Shown: one piece after another, positions 31,231 through 43,500 of the stretch
How the letters are laid out: each line of letters begins with the position of its first letter
Numbering within the stretch: the first letter of the stretch is position 1
From: Acanthaster planci
Taxonomy: Eukaryota; Echinodermata; Asteroidea; Valvatida; Acanthasteridae
Direction of reading: 5' to 3'
DNA length: 64,000 nt
Assembly: GCF_001949145.1 (NCBI RefSeq)
Contig: NW_019091464.1
Span: 881,795-945,794 of the forward strand
The notes under the pieces: generated by a model
Told to the model about the DNA's origin: nothing
Database searches by the model: none
The model's input: only the letters and a program-made list of their open reading frames with translations
Position numbers and translations under genes: made by a program

Positions 31231-32827
31231 CAAATTGAAATTAGGAGCTTGGGGACCAGACTATGGGGTATTTTACCTTTACAAAACATACAAAGTTTGT
31301 AACTAATTAAAATAGAAAATATGCACTACTTCATGCAAGTACACTAATTTCACCATTGTTGAACACAGGCGCACACTTCTGTAGTGAATGTAATGGGTTA
31401 TAAATACCTTAGAGTATTTTTCTACATGAAGTGAAACTAATTTTTGCAATCTTAAATGTTACCATTAGCAAAATACAAGTATTGTGAATTTGTAGAAAAC
31501 TTAGATTAACTTTACATGAAGTGATGTGTGTATATTTGGAAAGAATTTTAGCATGTAAAACAAGAAAAGCAAATTTGGTGTGTACTATACAATTGGATGA
31601 AAACGTAAGGACCGTTTTTGGTGTTTTCTTTTCGACTGTAATGTTTTTGTTTAATCAAGTCAATGTAATAAAGGGTAGTTTTTGGTGTATGAACATGTAA
31701 TGTGCAACAGTTTCATATTTCTAGCCGTTAACGTGTCCTTCAGCACCTGATGAGGGTCATCATGGTAGGTGCAAGTGTTGGTCATTACAGCTTCAAAAGC
31801 CACCAAAACCCAAGGCTTTTGGGGATGTTTGCTGAACCTCACAGGGAATGCCACATTCAAGGTACATTACATACAGTAGAGTGATGAGAACAGCTTAGCT
31901 AATCCTTTGACTGATAAAATATATAACTCCATGCTTTGTTTGCATATGCTTTAATGTGAAGGTTGTTTTAGCCGAATTTGGAAACCTGATCATGGATCCT
32001 ATTTAGGGGGTTGGAGTTGTAATTCTGAATACATGTACATGTATACGCAGGTGCAAACCTTTGACAATTTTCAAGCAGTTTGCTGTCTTAATGAGCAGAA
32101 GTCATTCACCAAGTGTGATTATTAAGACTTGTCAAGCCACTGTTGAAGACTGGCGTCAGAGAAACTTCCTTGTTCATATTGGATGGGGGGACTAAGCTTC
32201 AGGGTCAAGTTGGTCAATGTGGATGTATATGAAGTATACTAGATGTGAAATTGGAAAAATGAACAGTGAGTAACCAAGCATCTAGCACTTTGGCTTTTCA
32301 TTTTAGAAAATACCAAACAAAAGTAAATGATTAAAGGCCCAAAAATGTCTGCGGGGGGGCGCAATAGTCCTCTGAAATTACATCCCTGATAATATACAAA
32401 TTACATGTACGTTTTATGTCTGTTTAGGTCCGAGTGTGGCAAATAAGATAAACATCCTTGCACAAAACATTCTAGTTTCAAATTTCAAATACTCGACAGA
32501 CTCGAAGCACACTGCAAATCATGCCTTCATAGACGGCAATGAAATGAAAGACTTGTTTCACTTTATTCCAAAACATCACTTGCTTTACACAAGTCTGGAC
32601 TTCTTACATGCAAAGTTTTGAAAATCCTGGGATTTTCAGTATCAAAATGATGGATGGTAAAAACTGTTCTAATGTCTAAAGGAATAAGACATAGATGAAG
32701 AACTGGACTCTTGAGACCTTGAACTATTCAAAGTATGGTTTGTGACTTGGGTCCTAGTGCATATAATTTATTAAAATGAATGAGTCTGAAGTAGCCAGAG
32801 CCACTTTTTGAGTTTTCATTTGTACTA

Positions 32828-32996
32828 GAAAGAGCAAATTGAGTTTTTTGTTTTGATGTATCACTCAGTTTGGCATCCTGATGAAAGTGGATACTCCATG
32901 GTGACAAATGCTGTGCATTCCTATTGATTTACACTGCAACACCTTTTACTCCAAAGTAGCTCTGGCGACTTAAGACTCATTTTCGCAGAGTGGGTC
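32828..32996. repeat. Dispersed repeat R2, copy 1
   Basis: About 170 bp shared with 34841-35009. Anchors are TTTGATGTAT, ATCCTGATGAAAG, AGTGGCTCTGG-like and TGGGTCACA, in the same order. Family unknown. Confidence 0.65.
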
Positions 32997-33016
32997 ACAA
33001 ATACCTTTCATAAAAC

Positions 33017-33597
33017 CCGCTGCGTAAATCACGTGCTGGCACCTGGATATGAGACAGTTTCAATAATCGATTGTAATACGGGCGTTTCAGAAAAGTGTGC
33101 CACCAAGAGTTTCCAACACGGTGGTCACTCGCAATGCGCGAAATCTGTCGACCCGATGCACGTTTGGAACGGGTTGACAGATTTTGCGCGTTGTGATTGG
33201 CCAATGCATTGCAAACTCTTGCTGGAATACTATTGTGAATCGTCTGTATTGGTCAAGAGTCTGTGTGCACGCGGCTTGCCATGTGCACACCAAGTCCATA
33301 TTAGGAGATTTTTTGGGACAACTTGCACAAGGACTATACTTTACTATAAACTGACGGGTGTGCTCAGGAAAATGAAAGTAAAATTCCAGAACAAAACCGT
33401 TGGAAATCCATCATATCATATCCATCATATACCGACTTCTTTTGATTCTCTGACTACAAAAAGGCATTTATGATTGGGAATTACTTTGTGCTCAAGAGAC
33501 TGAATGCTGATAATGCGCGAGCCGCTGGGTTCATCCATTCTCCTGAGCCGATCTTAAATGCACAAGACCGACCAAGCACATATGTATTCCCTTATTA
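33017..33597. repeat. Dispersed repeat R1, copy 1, interrupted
   Basis: Aligns with 59485-59945: shared blocks GGTCAAGAGTCTGTGTG, CACCAAGTCCATAT, AAAATGAAAGT, GACTTCTTTTGA and AAGACCGACCAAGCACA-like. Copy 1 carries the MITE 33080-33246 inside it and is cut at its 3' end by the MITE 33598-33988. No coding frame is conserved between the copies. Confidence 0.7.
33080..33246. mobile_element. Palindromic MITE-like element, ATTGGCCAA family, copy 2
   Basis: Starts GGGCGTTTCAGAAAAGTGTG, carries GCGCGAAATCTGTCGACCC and its mirror TGACAGATTTTGCGCG plus GATTGGCCAATGC, and ends TACTATTGTGAATCG. Same layout as 7055-7220. The R1 copy at 59485 lacks it. Confidence 0.75.
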
Positions 33598-33988
33598 AGG
33601 GGTCGTTCACAATTATCAACATTTTCACAAGCATACAAAATGTTTGCTGGGGGAGGGGTATAAGCCCGCCATACACTTTCAGAATTTCAAAAAATGTTGA
33701 TTTGTTTCCCCAATTTCTGTGCCCCTGCAGACAGGTCTGATTTGGGTCTGCCATAGGCCTTACGCTGCGTGCACCAGCGTTGCATTCACCGCGTGCGTGG
33801 CCGGCGTATCGCGTCGAGATACTGCAAAGTCGAATCTGGCTTCACAGTATCTCGACGGTACCTACCTTTGTATAAACTATAATTGTGCAGAAAAAAGCAA
33901 CATTTTCGTCGTACACTTTCAGGGGAGGTCTCAAAAAGGTGTAGGCTTTGTACACTTGTGAAAATGTTGATAATTGTGAATGGCCCCT
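33598..33988. mobile_element. GGGG-ended MITE nested in R1
   Basis: Terminal inverted repeats of about 34 bp: the left GGGGTCGTTCACAATTATCA continues to ACATTTTCACAAG, and the right complements to GGGGCCATTCACAATTATCA and the same continuation. TAA stands on both sides, and the uninterrupted R1 copy has a single TAA at the same place (59930-59932). About 390 bp, no transposase. Confidence 0.8.
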
Positions 33989-34523
33989 AAAGGTAGTACA
34001 TAAATCATATCATGCAAGAACAGACATTGTGAATGACTGAGCTAGTTGGGATAAAACAATTGTTTCCAGACTAACCATTCATTGAGATCCTAGCCAAGAA
34101 CAGAGGACGGTCTGATTGACTTGTTCTTTCAACTTCCAATTAGTGATGCAACTATGACATTGGAGCTACACTTACATCAATTATCAATACAAATAAGAAT
34201 GGCATTGAAATGAACTTGGAAAATGCACTGACAGAAAAGTTTCCAGTCATCACAGTCTTCACAAAACGTATTAAGTGTCAGCTGTAGACACGTTACCAAA
34301 TTATCAGCTTCAGACCAACTCTAATTACATCCCATCAAACTATATGGTAATTGTATTTGGTAAACATACGGCAAAACTCCACATCTACCACACAGCAATG
34401 CTCTCTGAAATCCTATTAAATAACAATCTGGTGACAAACGACTTCTGACATCCCAAGAGCAAGACAAAGACAGAAAAAGCACCTCTCCAAACTCAAAGCA
34501 ACCTCAAATCTTTCACTTAATAA

Positions 34524-34561
34524 TCACTCGCATTCCTTCTGTACCACGCTTGGCTTTTCCC
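34524..34561 (-). CDS. BTBD8-like terminal exon 12 (inferred)
   Basis: A long T-rich tract ends in ctcag. Phase 1 then reads GEKPSVVQKECE and a TGA stop. Only 12 codons, so support is splice signal and phase only; a different distal exon outside the visible set is possible. Confidence 0.5.
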
Positions 34562-37500
34562 CTGAGAAAAAAAAAACAAAAACTGACGACTGACATATTT
34601 CCCAATATTCTCAGATCCAACAAAATGGCACCAAATATGATTGGGTCGCATCGATAAAAAGAAAATATGCACACCTGTTTGAAAATTGGCCCTAATCATA
34701 CCCAGACAAACAAAACCCCAATGGGTTGGGTTGTGAACTATTAAAAATTTGAACATACTTCTCTTTTGGTATATGTTATCGAATATTCCCAACAGGCTAC
34801 AAGGTTTTTTCAGTAATTTTTTTCAACAATTCAGGGAGAAAGCTACTGAGTTCTTTGCTTTGATGTATATGTACGTTTAGTATCCTGATGAAAGCAGACA
34901 GTATTGGTGAGGAATGGTGAGGCTTCCTGTTGATTTGCATTGTATAAGGTTCTTTTAAAGTGGCTCTGGTTGCTTGCGACTCACTTTGTTAGTTTGGGTC
35001 ACATAAAAGTGCAGTCACACTACCTGTACATTGCTAGACCCCAGCCTAAATCAGGTGACTGCACTTACCTTCAGTGAGCTGCTGAGAACTGGCCTACGGG
35101 CTGGTGCTTTCCAGTGGCTTTCAACAAACATTCCCTCTGTACAAATGAAGATAAAAGAGATTCTGAGACCTGCTTGCAGCCAAAAATTCTATACAATTCA
35201 AACAATAAATCAAAGTTTACGGTAGACATCCCATTGCCCAAGGCCAAATCCTCAATCATCTGTCATTGGCCAATGGTGGATGGAAACCAACAGATCCGTG
35301 AAAACAGACAATAAACACATTCCACAAAAGGCATATATGGATCATGGCTACATGTATGCAGTAGATTGAATGTACAGTGTTTTGCAACTGACGCTTCTTC
35401 CAAGTCCAAAAGTCACACTGGATTGAAAAGCGGTGCAGACAAAATAAAGTCCTGCAAAGATACTGGGCAAGATGATCTGGGTGCATCCTTGGGCTTTATT
35501 ATGCGCAAATGTCTGGGAACATGGCCAAAAAAAAAAACGAATTACCAAAATGTCCAAGTTGGTAAAAGGACTCCAGACTATATAATAGATTCCCATTCTT
35601 CCCATAGCCTGCACCAATATCCAACATTCCTCATTACCAACGAACCGGGGGAGGGGGGGTGATGTTATCAGAGGCCTACCTTTCTTGATACGTTCTCTAA
35701 GGTCTTCAGGCAGTCGATTCCAGCCTCCAGCTCGGACCACCAGATTGACATTGCTAACCATGTAATTGTAACACTGTGAGTATAACTTGTGCACCATAGC
35801 AACAGCATCCTGCTCAGAATGGGACAAGATTTGAAACAAGTACCAATGAATCCTTCAAGGAATTGTAAAAAAGTGAGCAAACTGATATTGAAGTGAAATA
35901 TGACACAACTGATCTCCTGACAATTCCAGAGAACCTCTTGCATACCATACTAGTGCTGCAACTACATCAATCTTTGTTTTGGAAGCATGTTTTATTTCTC
36001 CCAATCTCCAGCAAAATCGTCCTCGACCAAATTGAAATTGAGGATGTCCTGAACCGCCAAATCCACATCAATAAATCTGCAAAGCATTAGCACAGGTAAT
36101 TATGCTACACATGGTACTGGTGCACCAGTGTTTATTAACCACTTCGTGCCGGGGCATTTTTCAATGTTGATGATGCTGGGCCAGCATAATTATCATTTTT
36201 TCCGTTTTCAAAATCCTTCAAAAATTCATCATTTCATTTAACAGTCGTTTACAGCCGCACGAAGTAATCTTTAGGCACTACTGTAAGTTGGCAGGTGACC
36301 TTCATTGACGCCCGAGTATTTCAGCCAGGCCTGCTGCCTTGTAAACAGAGCCCAGATTGTGCGGTGTTACATAACTGTCTTTTGTTCACGAACCTGGCTC
36401 AGTGCGCTGCTGACCTCTTTTCAATAGGGGCCAGATTAGCTTGCAGCGGTGCTGTGTGGCTCTTCGCTCCGAGTTCGGAGACCCCGGCCAAGCATATACA
36501 CCATACATCTCCGATTCCGGAGTCCCCGGCAGGAAGTGGTTAATCAAATCACTTGTACACCAGGCCAGTGGGGATAGTCTTACAATGCACATACATAGAC
36601 ACACCCAAAATAGCTCAGTCTTTTGGGGCACTATCGCTTACATGTTCTTACCTGGTTCCATTTTCCTTTATCAAAGTCGTCTGTTAGAGTTATCTGGAGG
36701 GAATGCAGAGCTAGGAATGTGAAGTTAGCTAAGTCTCTTGTCAGAGAGGAAATGACGCAGTCAAACACTGGTTCAACTATGTCCTTCTTCCAATTCATAC
36801 CCTGTGCACAGAAGACAACCATGGGATTATTTCCTGTCTAGGAATTATTGTAATTTTGTGCGAGTGTCAACCCACATAGACACTATAATTCCTGTAAACA
36901 ATTTTGTTCACAGAAACCTTTGCAATGAGAGAAATCTAAGACTACCCTGTTAAACAAATTCAATACTTCCATTGTAAAACACAAACAGATTGGGTAAGTT
37001 TGGTTTTACACTTGCAGTTTATTTGAAAATTGTAAATGAACCACAACTCCAGCACTAGGCACTGTTCTACAAGTGGTGGACACAAAACCCAGTATAAAGT
37101 CTCATTTGTACATCATCTGTTTATGCATCATGCCGTCGCACCAATGACCACCTAGCCTTGTGTTTAAAAGTTGGATGTCTGCACATTGTGTCTTCTGACA
37201 TTTTATGCAGCAAAGATAGAAGAAAGTAACATTTTGAAAATGCTACTTCAGATCTAAAACTCAAAGGGGAACCGTGGAGAATCTTGTCGTTCACATATGG
37301 TTGGTATGGCTCTATTCTGCATTCTTGGTCTCACCCATTTAGCTTCCAACCTATGAACTCTTTAATGTTCCTGTCTATTGAGTACGCAATAAAGTAATTC
37401 CACACGGCAAGGCTGAGTGCAACATAACATATCCTGTCTCTATGGTCTCAGTGAATGAAACGATCCCCTTCTTTTACATAAATATACATGCATGTAAAAC

Positions 37501-40500
37501 ATTTACTGCTTGTTTTATTCAGAGCGTCAATAAATCTCTGCATCCCTATGGGTAATAACATTTCTTGTGACTATGGAAGAGAGCATTTTATATAATATCT
37601 GCATATATCCCTGTCATCTGATTGATTAGTCATTGATCACATGTCATTGATATTCATTCTATTCAATGGTACCTGTCGAATAGAACTTCGTTTCACTTGA
37701 CTGGTTCCTGCCCCCATTTCATACATTTCATTCTTAGTAAGGAAGAAGAAAAATCCAACTTTTCTGCAAAACTATTTGCCCAATAAGCAGCTTCATGAAA
37801 CTAGCTCCTAACCTCAAGCAGACTCAAGAAGGAGTCTTCCTCAACAATGCCCATAAAGTTCATGGCTATGAATTTAATACAGGCATCCTGCAGATGCAGG
37901 GCTGCGGAACGAATGACCTTGGTCCAACTGACGTGGGGTAGATTGCAGACCAGCTTGTCAATCTGGAGCAGCAGCCCAACAGCTGATTTCCGAGACTACA
38001 AGAACATCAAAGAAAGAAAGTTCAAATTCAAGCTGTGAAGATCTGTCTTTCTGTGTTCGTGAATATGAGGATGCCGATTTTTTTCATAAATCTAAATACA
38101 AAAATACTAGAGATTTTGAAATTCAGTGACTGCTAACTTATTTACCAAAGTTCTTCTAGTTCTTTACAAACATGTAGGTTACTGTGATAAGCAGATTCCA
38201 TTTAACCTTCAGCTTAGTGTCTAAACCCTGTTGGATAGATTTTTCTCAATAGCACCCAATAAGAAAAGGTATACGGTTATCATGTTCTTACCCTAAGAGG
38301 TGCAGATATGTACAAATGAAGCTTTTCACCAAAACTGCTATACTAGATTCATATTGCAAGCCATGCCAGCTCTTTGGGGGCACATCTTGGCAAATGTAAC
38401 CACCATGTGACATTAATAATCAACGACACCCCGAAAGATTTCAAGGGTAAGATCGTCTGACGGAAATCAAAGCAGAGCGTGCTTTCAAGAAACCATTGAA
38501 ACTGTCCAGTAAAAACAGTCTGTTAACCCTGAATTCTGCTGATGGTCTAGTTACAAACGTGGACTACATGCCTCTCTGTATTAAAATCATTATGATGGGT
38601 GAACAAGTGCAGTTTAATACTATCACAATTGGTCCAGTAAGCCGAGAAAATCCAGCATTGGTTGTTGTTGATTCTTCAATTTTTTTTCAACTTAACCATG
38701 AATATTGTTTATCAAAGTTTTCACTGAAGGTAATTTTAGATTTTTTTGACAATTATACATATGTGCAACCTCTGGAATCAATGCAGAAGTTGAGTTTTGA
38801 TGGGAGTGATTTAACTTACCAATGACCTGACGGCAAAATCTCTGCATCTGACGAGCAGGTCCTGAGGTAGGGTAGCAAAAGCCTTCTGACTCCAGGTCCG
38901 ATCAAGAAATTGCACCTGCCAACTGGGACAAGATCAAGGGGGAAGCATGAGGTGTAGTGTAACTTTGTGCAAAACCAAAACCCCAACCGCAGCTGACCTA
39001 ACCAAAAAGGCAGTTTAGGGTAGGGTTGGAATAGTTTTTCTACCATTTCAATCTGGTTTGGTTTGTACTTTTTGGGTTGGGTTGGTTGAAAAGCAAACGA
39101 CATGCCCTCTCATCATTCATTTGAAGTTCGAAGCCAAAATGTTTGTTCCAGATGACTTTACACCGAAACCCCTCTAAACTGCAAAGACCATCTGTATAGT
39201 TTCCCACAAATGTAATTTAAAACCCCTTATAAAGACCTTTTAAAGATGAAAAGGAAATTGTATAGAATTGAAATGACTCTGAAGATTTGCATCTCTTCAT
39301 TCCCGAGTTGTTTAAAATCATTCCAACTATACCTGCATATTTGCTAGGTCTCATACCTTTCAGTCACTGAAATGTTTGGCTGCATCAAAAATAAGTGTTT
39401 AAATAAGACCCGTTATAAATTAACATCTCCCCAACGCAAAATACATCTTGAAATAGTTTGCAGTACCCGCTGCTACACCCGACTCGGACCGGCCAGCCGA
39501 CCACGGCAAGCTCGGTGGTCGAGTGGTTGAGACGACTGCACTAGTAAGCAGGAGGTCGTGGGTTCGAGTCCCACCCGAGTAAGCTTGTGAATTTTTTCGG
39601 AAGCTCTCGGACAAGCACTGAGCATACAGTGTTTATTAATACATATGTTGGGTAAGGGCAAAACCCGTTATAAATTAACATCTCCGCAACGCAAAATACA
39701 TCTTGGAAAAAGAAGCAATGATATCTTGGTTCTGTTTCTTTTTGGACGTATTTTCCCACTATATGGCGGTGAAAATGGTACATTAAGAAAATAGCCTGGA
39801 GGGGCGTCACAAACGTTGAAAACCTCACCCGGCATGAAGTGGTTAAGAACATGGTAAGGTATGACATTCAATCCACATCATTCACCCACAGGACTGAATC
39901 CATGCTCTTTGAGATAAAAGATGTGAACACGGTCTACACAATTACCACATGAACAGCCACTGGAACACTGAAACCCACAGTGCTGAGTTTTCAGGTATTC
40001 ACCTGAGTTTTTGGGTACCCACCTGAAGATATCATCAGTGAGATTGGAGAGGTCAATGTTGGAGATCAGCAGTAAGCATTCTGGGATATACTCTAAGCAC
40101 ATACTGCAAGGCTGGCGATAATAAAAGAGGTTGATGAGACAGATGGGGGAGAATGGGTGGGAATACTACTGCAGTGAAGTGAATCCATCATGTTACAATA
40201 AGGAGAATAGATCCCCCCCTCCATCCCTGGCAAACATGAGGACAAGATAGTAACCCACCCTTCTCCATTCCTTGGTTAAACAGAAAACTTCCTGAATTCT
40301 ATCCATATTGTGCTTTTGCATGGTTTTGGCTGCTGCTTACTGAGAGTAAACAGCTTCAATTCAAAGGTTGACATCTTTACAAGCAATTTGGTCCTTGATG
40401 CATTACATTGGCAGTTAAATCTTCGTATTGCATGCATAAAGAACAAATTTAACTTCCGATTTCAATGTAGAACCGTATAATGTTCTTTGTCATATAAGAG

Positions 40501-43500
40501 CCTTTGATTTGAAAGAAAATCTTACTGGGGTCAAAATTTATTTAGCTTCTATTTATTTGGTTCATGGACATAAAAGTGGTATAATATTTGGAATGTTGCC
40601 TGGTCAGTACCTGCCCTACATATTCTTGTATTTCCAAAGTACACAATTCACTGCTTCCTCACCATTCACCTCTGCAGCTGGGTTTGGATTCTTGACTTAG
40701 TCCCACATGTGGATTAGGGTTTCAGTCCCTGATTCCAGCAGGCTTTACCCAGAAGGTTCTTGTGGGCTTTTCCTGTCACCTCTAAAACTGTTACTGCTTT
40801 TCATTATTCTCTCTACTTGTTTCTTCATACTTAGGACTCACAGTGCCTGGGACACTAATGAGGAATCCTGATTTCATGACCAGAATTACTCAGTGATAAT
40901 AGTAACACACCTTATGGAAGAAATGGCAATAGTCCTTTCTCAGCTTGAACACAACAACATCCTTGAGCATGTCTAAGGCATACATGTCAGCCATGTACAG
41001 TACATCCCTGTGGGAAAAAATACATACTTAACCCCCTCTGGTCATCATAAATAATATGGGTTAAGTATTATTGTGATGGAATTCTCTCACCATCACTTAA
41101 ATTTGACACTACAACAAAGCAGCCACACAGCGGTTAAATGAATAAGGCCTAAAAAATGGTTCCTGCGATTACATGCCTCTCAAAAATAGGGTCAGTTGGT
41201 GAGAAAATTTTTGGGGTCAAGTTTTTGTGCTGCTTGAGTGGCATGATTGGGAACAAATGCTACCAAATATTGCCATAAAGTGATAAAAACTTGTCTTAAT
41301 CAATGTAAAAATATTTACAGTCAACAATTCTTAATATTTATGGACAATTTACACCATTATTTATAAAGCTAGTCAGGTAATCACAACAGCAAACTGGCCA
41401 ACAATGTCCATGTATCATGTGGTGAGCGTCCATGATGCATCCAGACGGATGGGCAATAAACCCCGTGCTGCAGCAGGAAATTTTGTGGAAGCACGCTTGC
41501 TTCAAGTACGAGCATAACAACCTCACATTTCACTCATGAACACAGAAAATATACACACATTAAAGTTTTGTGAATGAACTGGCAGAAGTCTTCTTGCAAC
41601 ATCAACATTTTTTTGATCAACAGCTGTAGGGTTGCGTGTATGTAAAGCTAAAGTATAGTGTAATGACACCATTAGTATAGACTGGCTGCTACATTTCCAT
41701 CCCATGTTCTTTGTATGGGCAAAGCGCAGCGCAGCGCAGCAGGAACCTCCGCAGCATTGCTTTAATGCATTGAGCTTTGCACAAGTGTTTTCACCTCTGT
41801 GACAGCGAAACGAGAAGGGAACTCGTGAAAAAATAACAGAAGTTTCTTTTCAAAAGTTACAAATTTAAGCAGGAAAACATAAATAAAAGGAGTTTAATTC
41901 GGAAAAAGGTTGTTCAGAGGTGATTTGACTTACCTTAGTATTACACCATCTGGAAGTTCATAGGCACCGCCATAGATGAATCGTAATGCAAGGATCACTG
42001 CAGCATAAGTGAAGCTAGATACAAAAAGGGTAAACAGATGAGCATTCTCTTTCCAACAATAAATCAACACTGAAGAAATAGATTAAAATCAACACTGAAG
42101 AAATAGATTAAAAGTTGCACATACTTAAAACATTCCCTTGTTTTATAGGTCATTTATTTTTTGTCAGACTCACACAAAAACGAGTGCCCAAATTTGTGAG
42201 AATGCGATAGTCAATCGCAGGATATATTCTAAACAAGTCAGACACACCTATATAATAAAATGACCAAAACACATAAGGCAGTCAAATGTCTACATCTCTG
42301 CTTAAGGCATTGACCCTTAGCTTTTGATGTGATGTTCCATCAGATGATTTGACATTCCCTTCTTGGATTAATGTTAGGTGTGGTTTTATTGTAGCAGTAC
42401 CTATGTTTCATTTTTCAATCATGAAACAAAGCATGCTGCAAATCTCAGCTCACCTTGTGAGTTCAATCTCACATGAGCTACTTTCTCTCCAACTTCCCAG
42501 CAGCATGGCGGCGAAATACTGGGACCTGGCACACAGCATGAACCTGACGAGGACACACACAAAAACGTTTCAGAATGAACCCCTTAATGGCCTCCCTTCA
42601 TAGGCCGAGACCGTGGCGTGACAAAATCATCTCTTGATGAGAAAACTAACACACAGGCTTGCACTGTTTTCTCACAGCAGTATGGTAACCACAGACCTAC
42701 AACTTAAACTTGAAGTTTTTAATACCGTAATAGAAAAGCGAGAAAATCCATGAGGCTTTGAAGTTTAAAAAGTACTGATTGGTTTTTGGGATACAGGCAG
42801 GTCATAGGATCAATGAGCCAGCTTGGTAAAGTGAAGCAGTAAGCATATGTAGGTCAGTTGGAATACTAGTACTATATAAGAGACATCAGCCAATTCACCC
42901 ATATTCAAGCTGGCATGCTTTAGATCTTTTATCACAAAATCTGACCTTGCCTCATTGAAATACCTAACTGTTTTTTTACAAGAACACTGAGTGACTTTTA
43001 TAGAGAGATCTGAATGATATAAGACAGTTCCAACTATTCCGAGTGCCATTTCCTGACAGAGTTCATTACCAGGCATGACAGTGACCTACATGTAGTATTA
43101 GTAATTTGAAACAAAAGGAGAACAACTTTTTTTGTGGGTTGAGGACACTTGTATAAGGGCATCTATTATTCAGTATTAACCATTTTCTGCTGGGTGGATT
43201 TTTCTTGAGCAAGACAAGATGCCGCCTCATTTTCAAGATTTTCTGTTTTCAAAATTCTTCAAAAATTCATCATTTCATTTAATGGCCGTTTATACAAAAA
43301 TGAAGGACTCTTTGGGCACTACTCTAAAGCTGACAGGTAAAAATCATTGACTCCTGAATATTTCAGCCAGGCCTGCAGCTTTGGAAAAAGAGCCCAGATT
43401 GAGCGGGGTTACGTAAGATTCTTTTGTTCCTGAAACCGGCAAGTGCACTGCTGACCTCTTTTCAATAGGGGCCAGATTAGCATGCAGCGGTGCTGTGTGG

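Larger units (their letters stand above)
29966..34523. other. Convergent intergenic region between copy B and the BTBD8-like gene
   Basis: Both genes end here. It holds 3' UTR sequence, a TTAA-flanked element (30753 to about 31230), two older repeats (32828-32996 and 33017-33597) and two MITEs nested in or at the end of the latter. No long minus-strand frame is present that could encode an extended BTBD8 tail. Confidence 0.65.

Noticed and set aside
35366-36090. Plus-strand frames opposite BTBD8-like exon 11
   Set aside because: Partly shadows of the minus-strand exon, partly intron; no independent support.
39505-39578. Functional tRNA (Leu or Ser type)
   Set aside because: Good A and B boxes but no complete cloverleaf, and a second copy at 3395 shares the non-tRNA tail.
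40023-40103. Acceptor at the inner cag (tgcag|TATG) for BTBD8-like exon 7
   Set aside because: It breaks the phase from exon 6 and drops the residues that align with the family.
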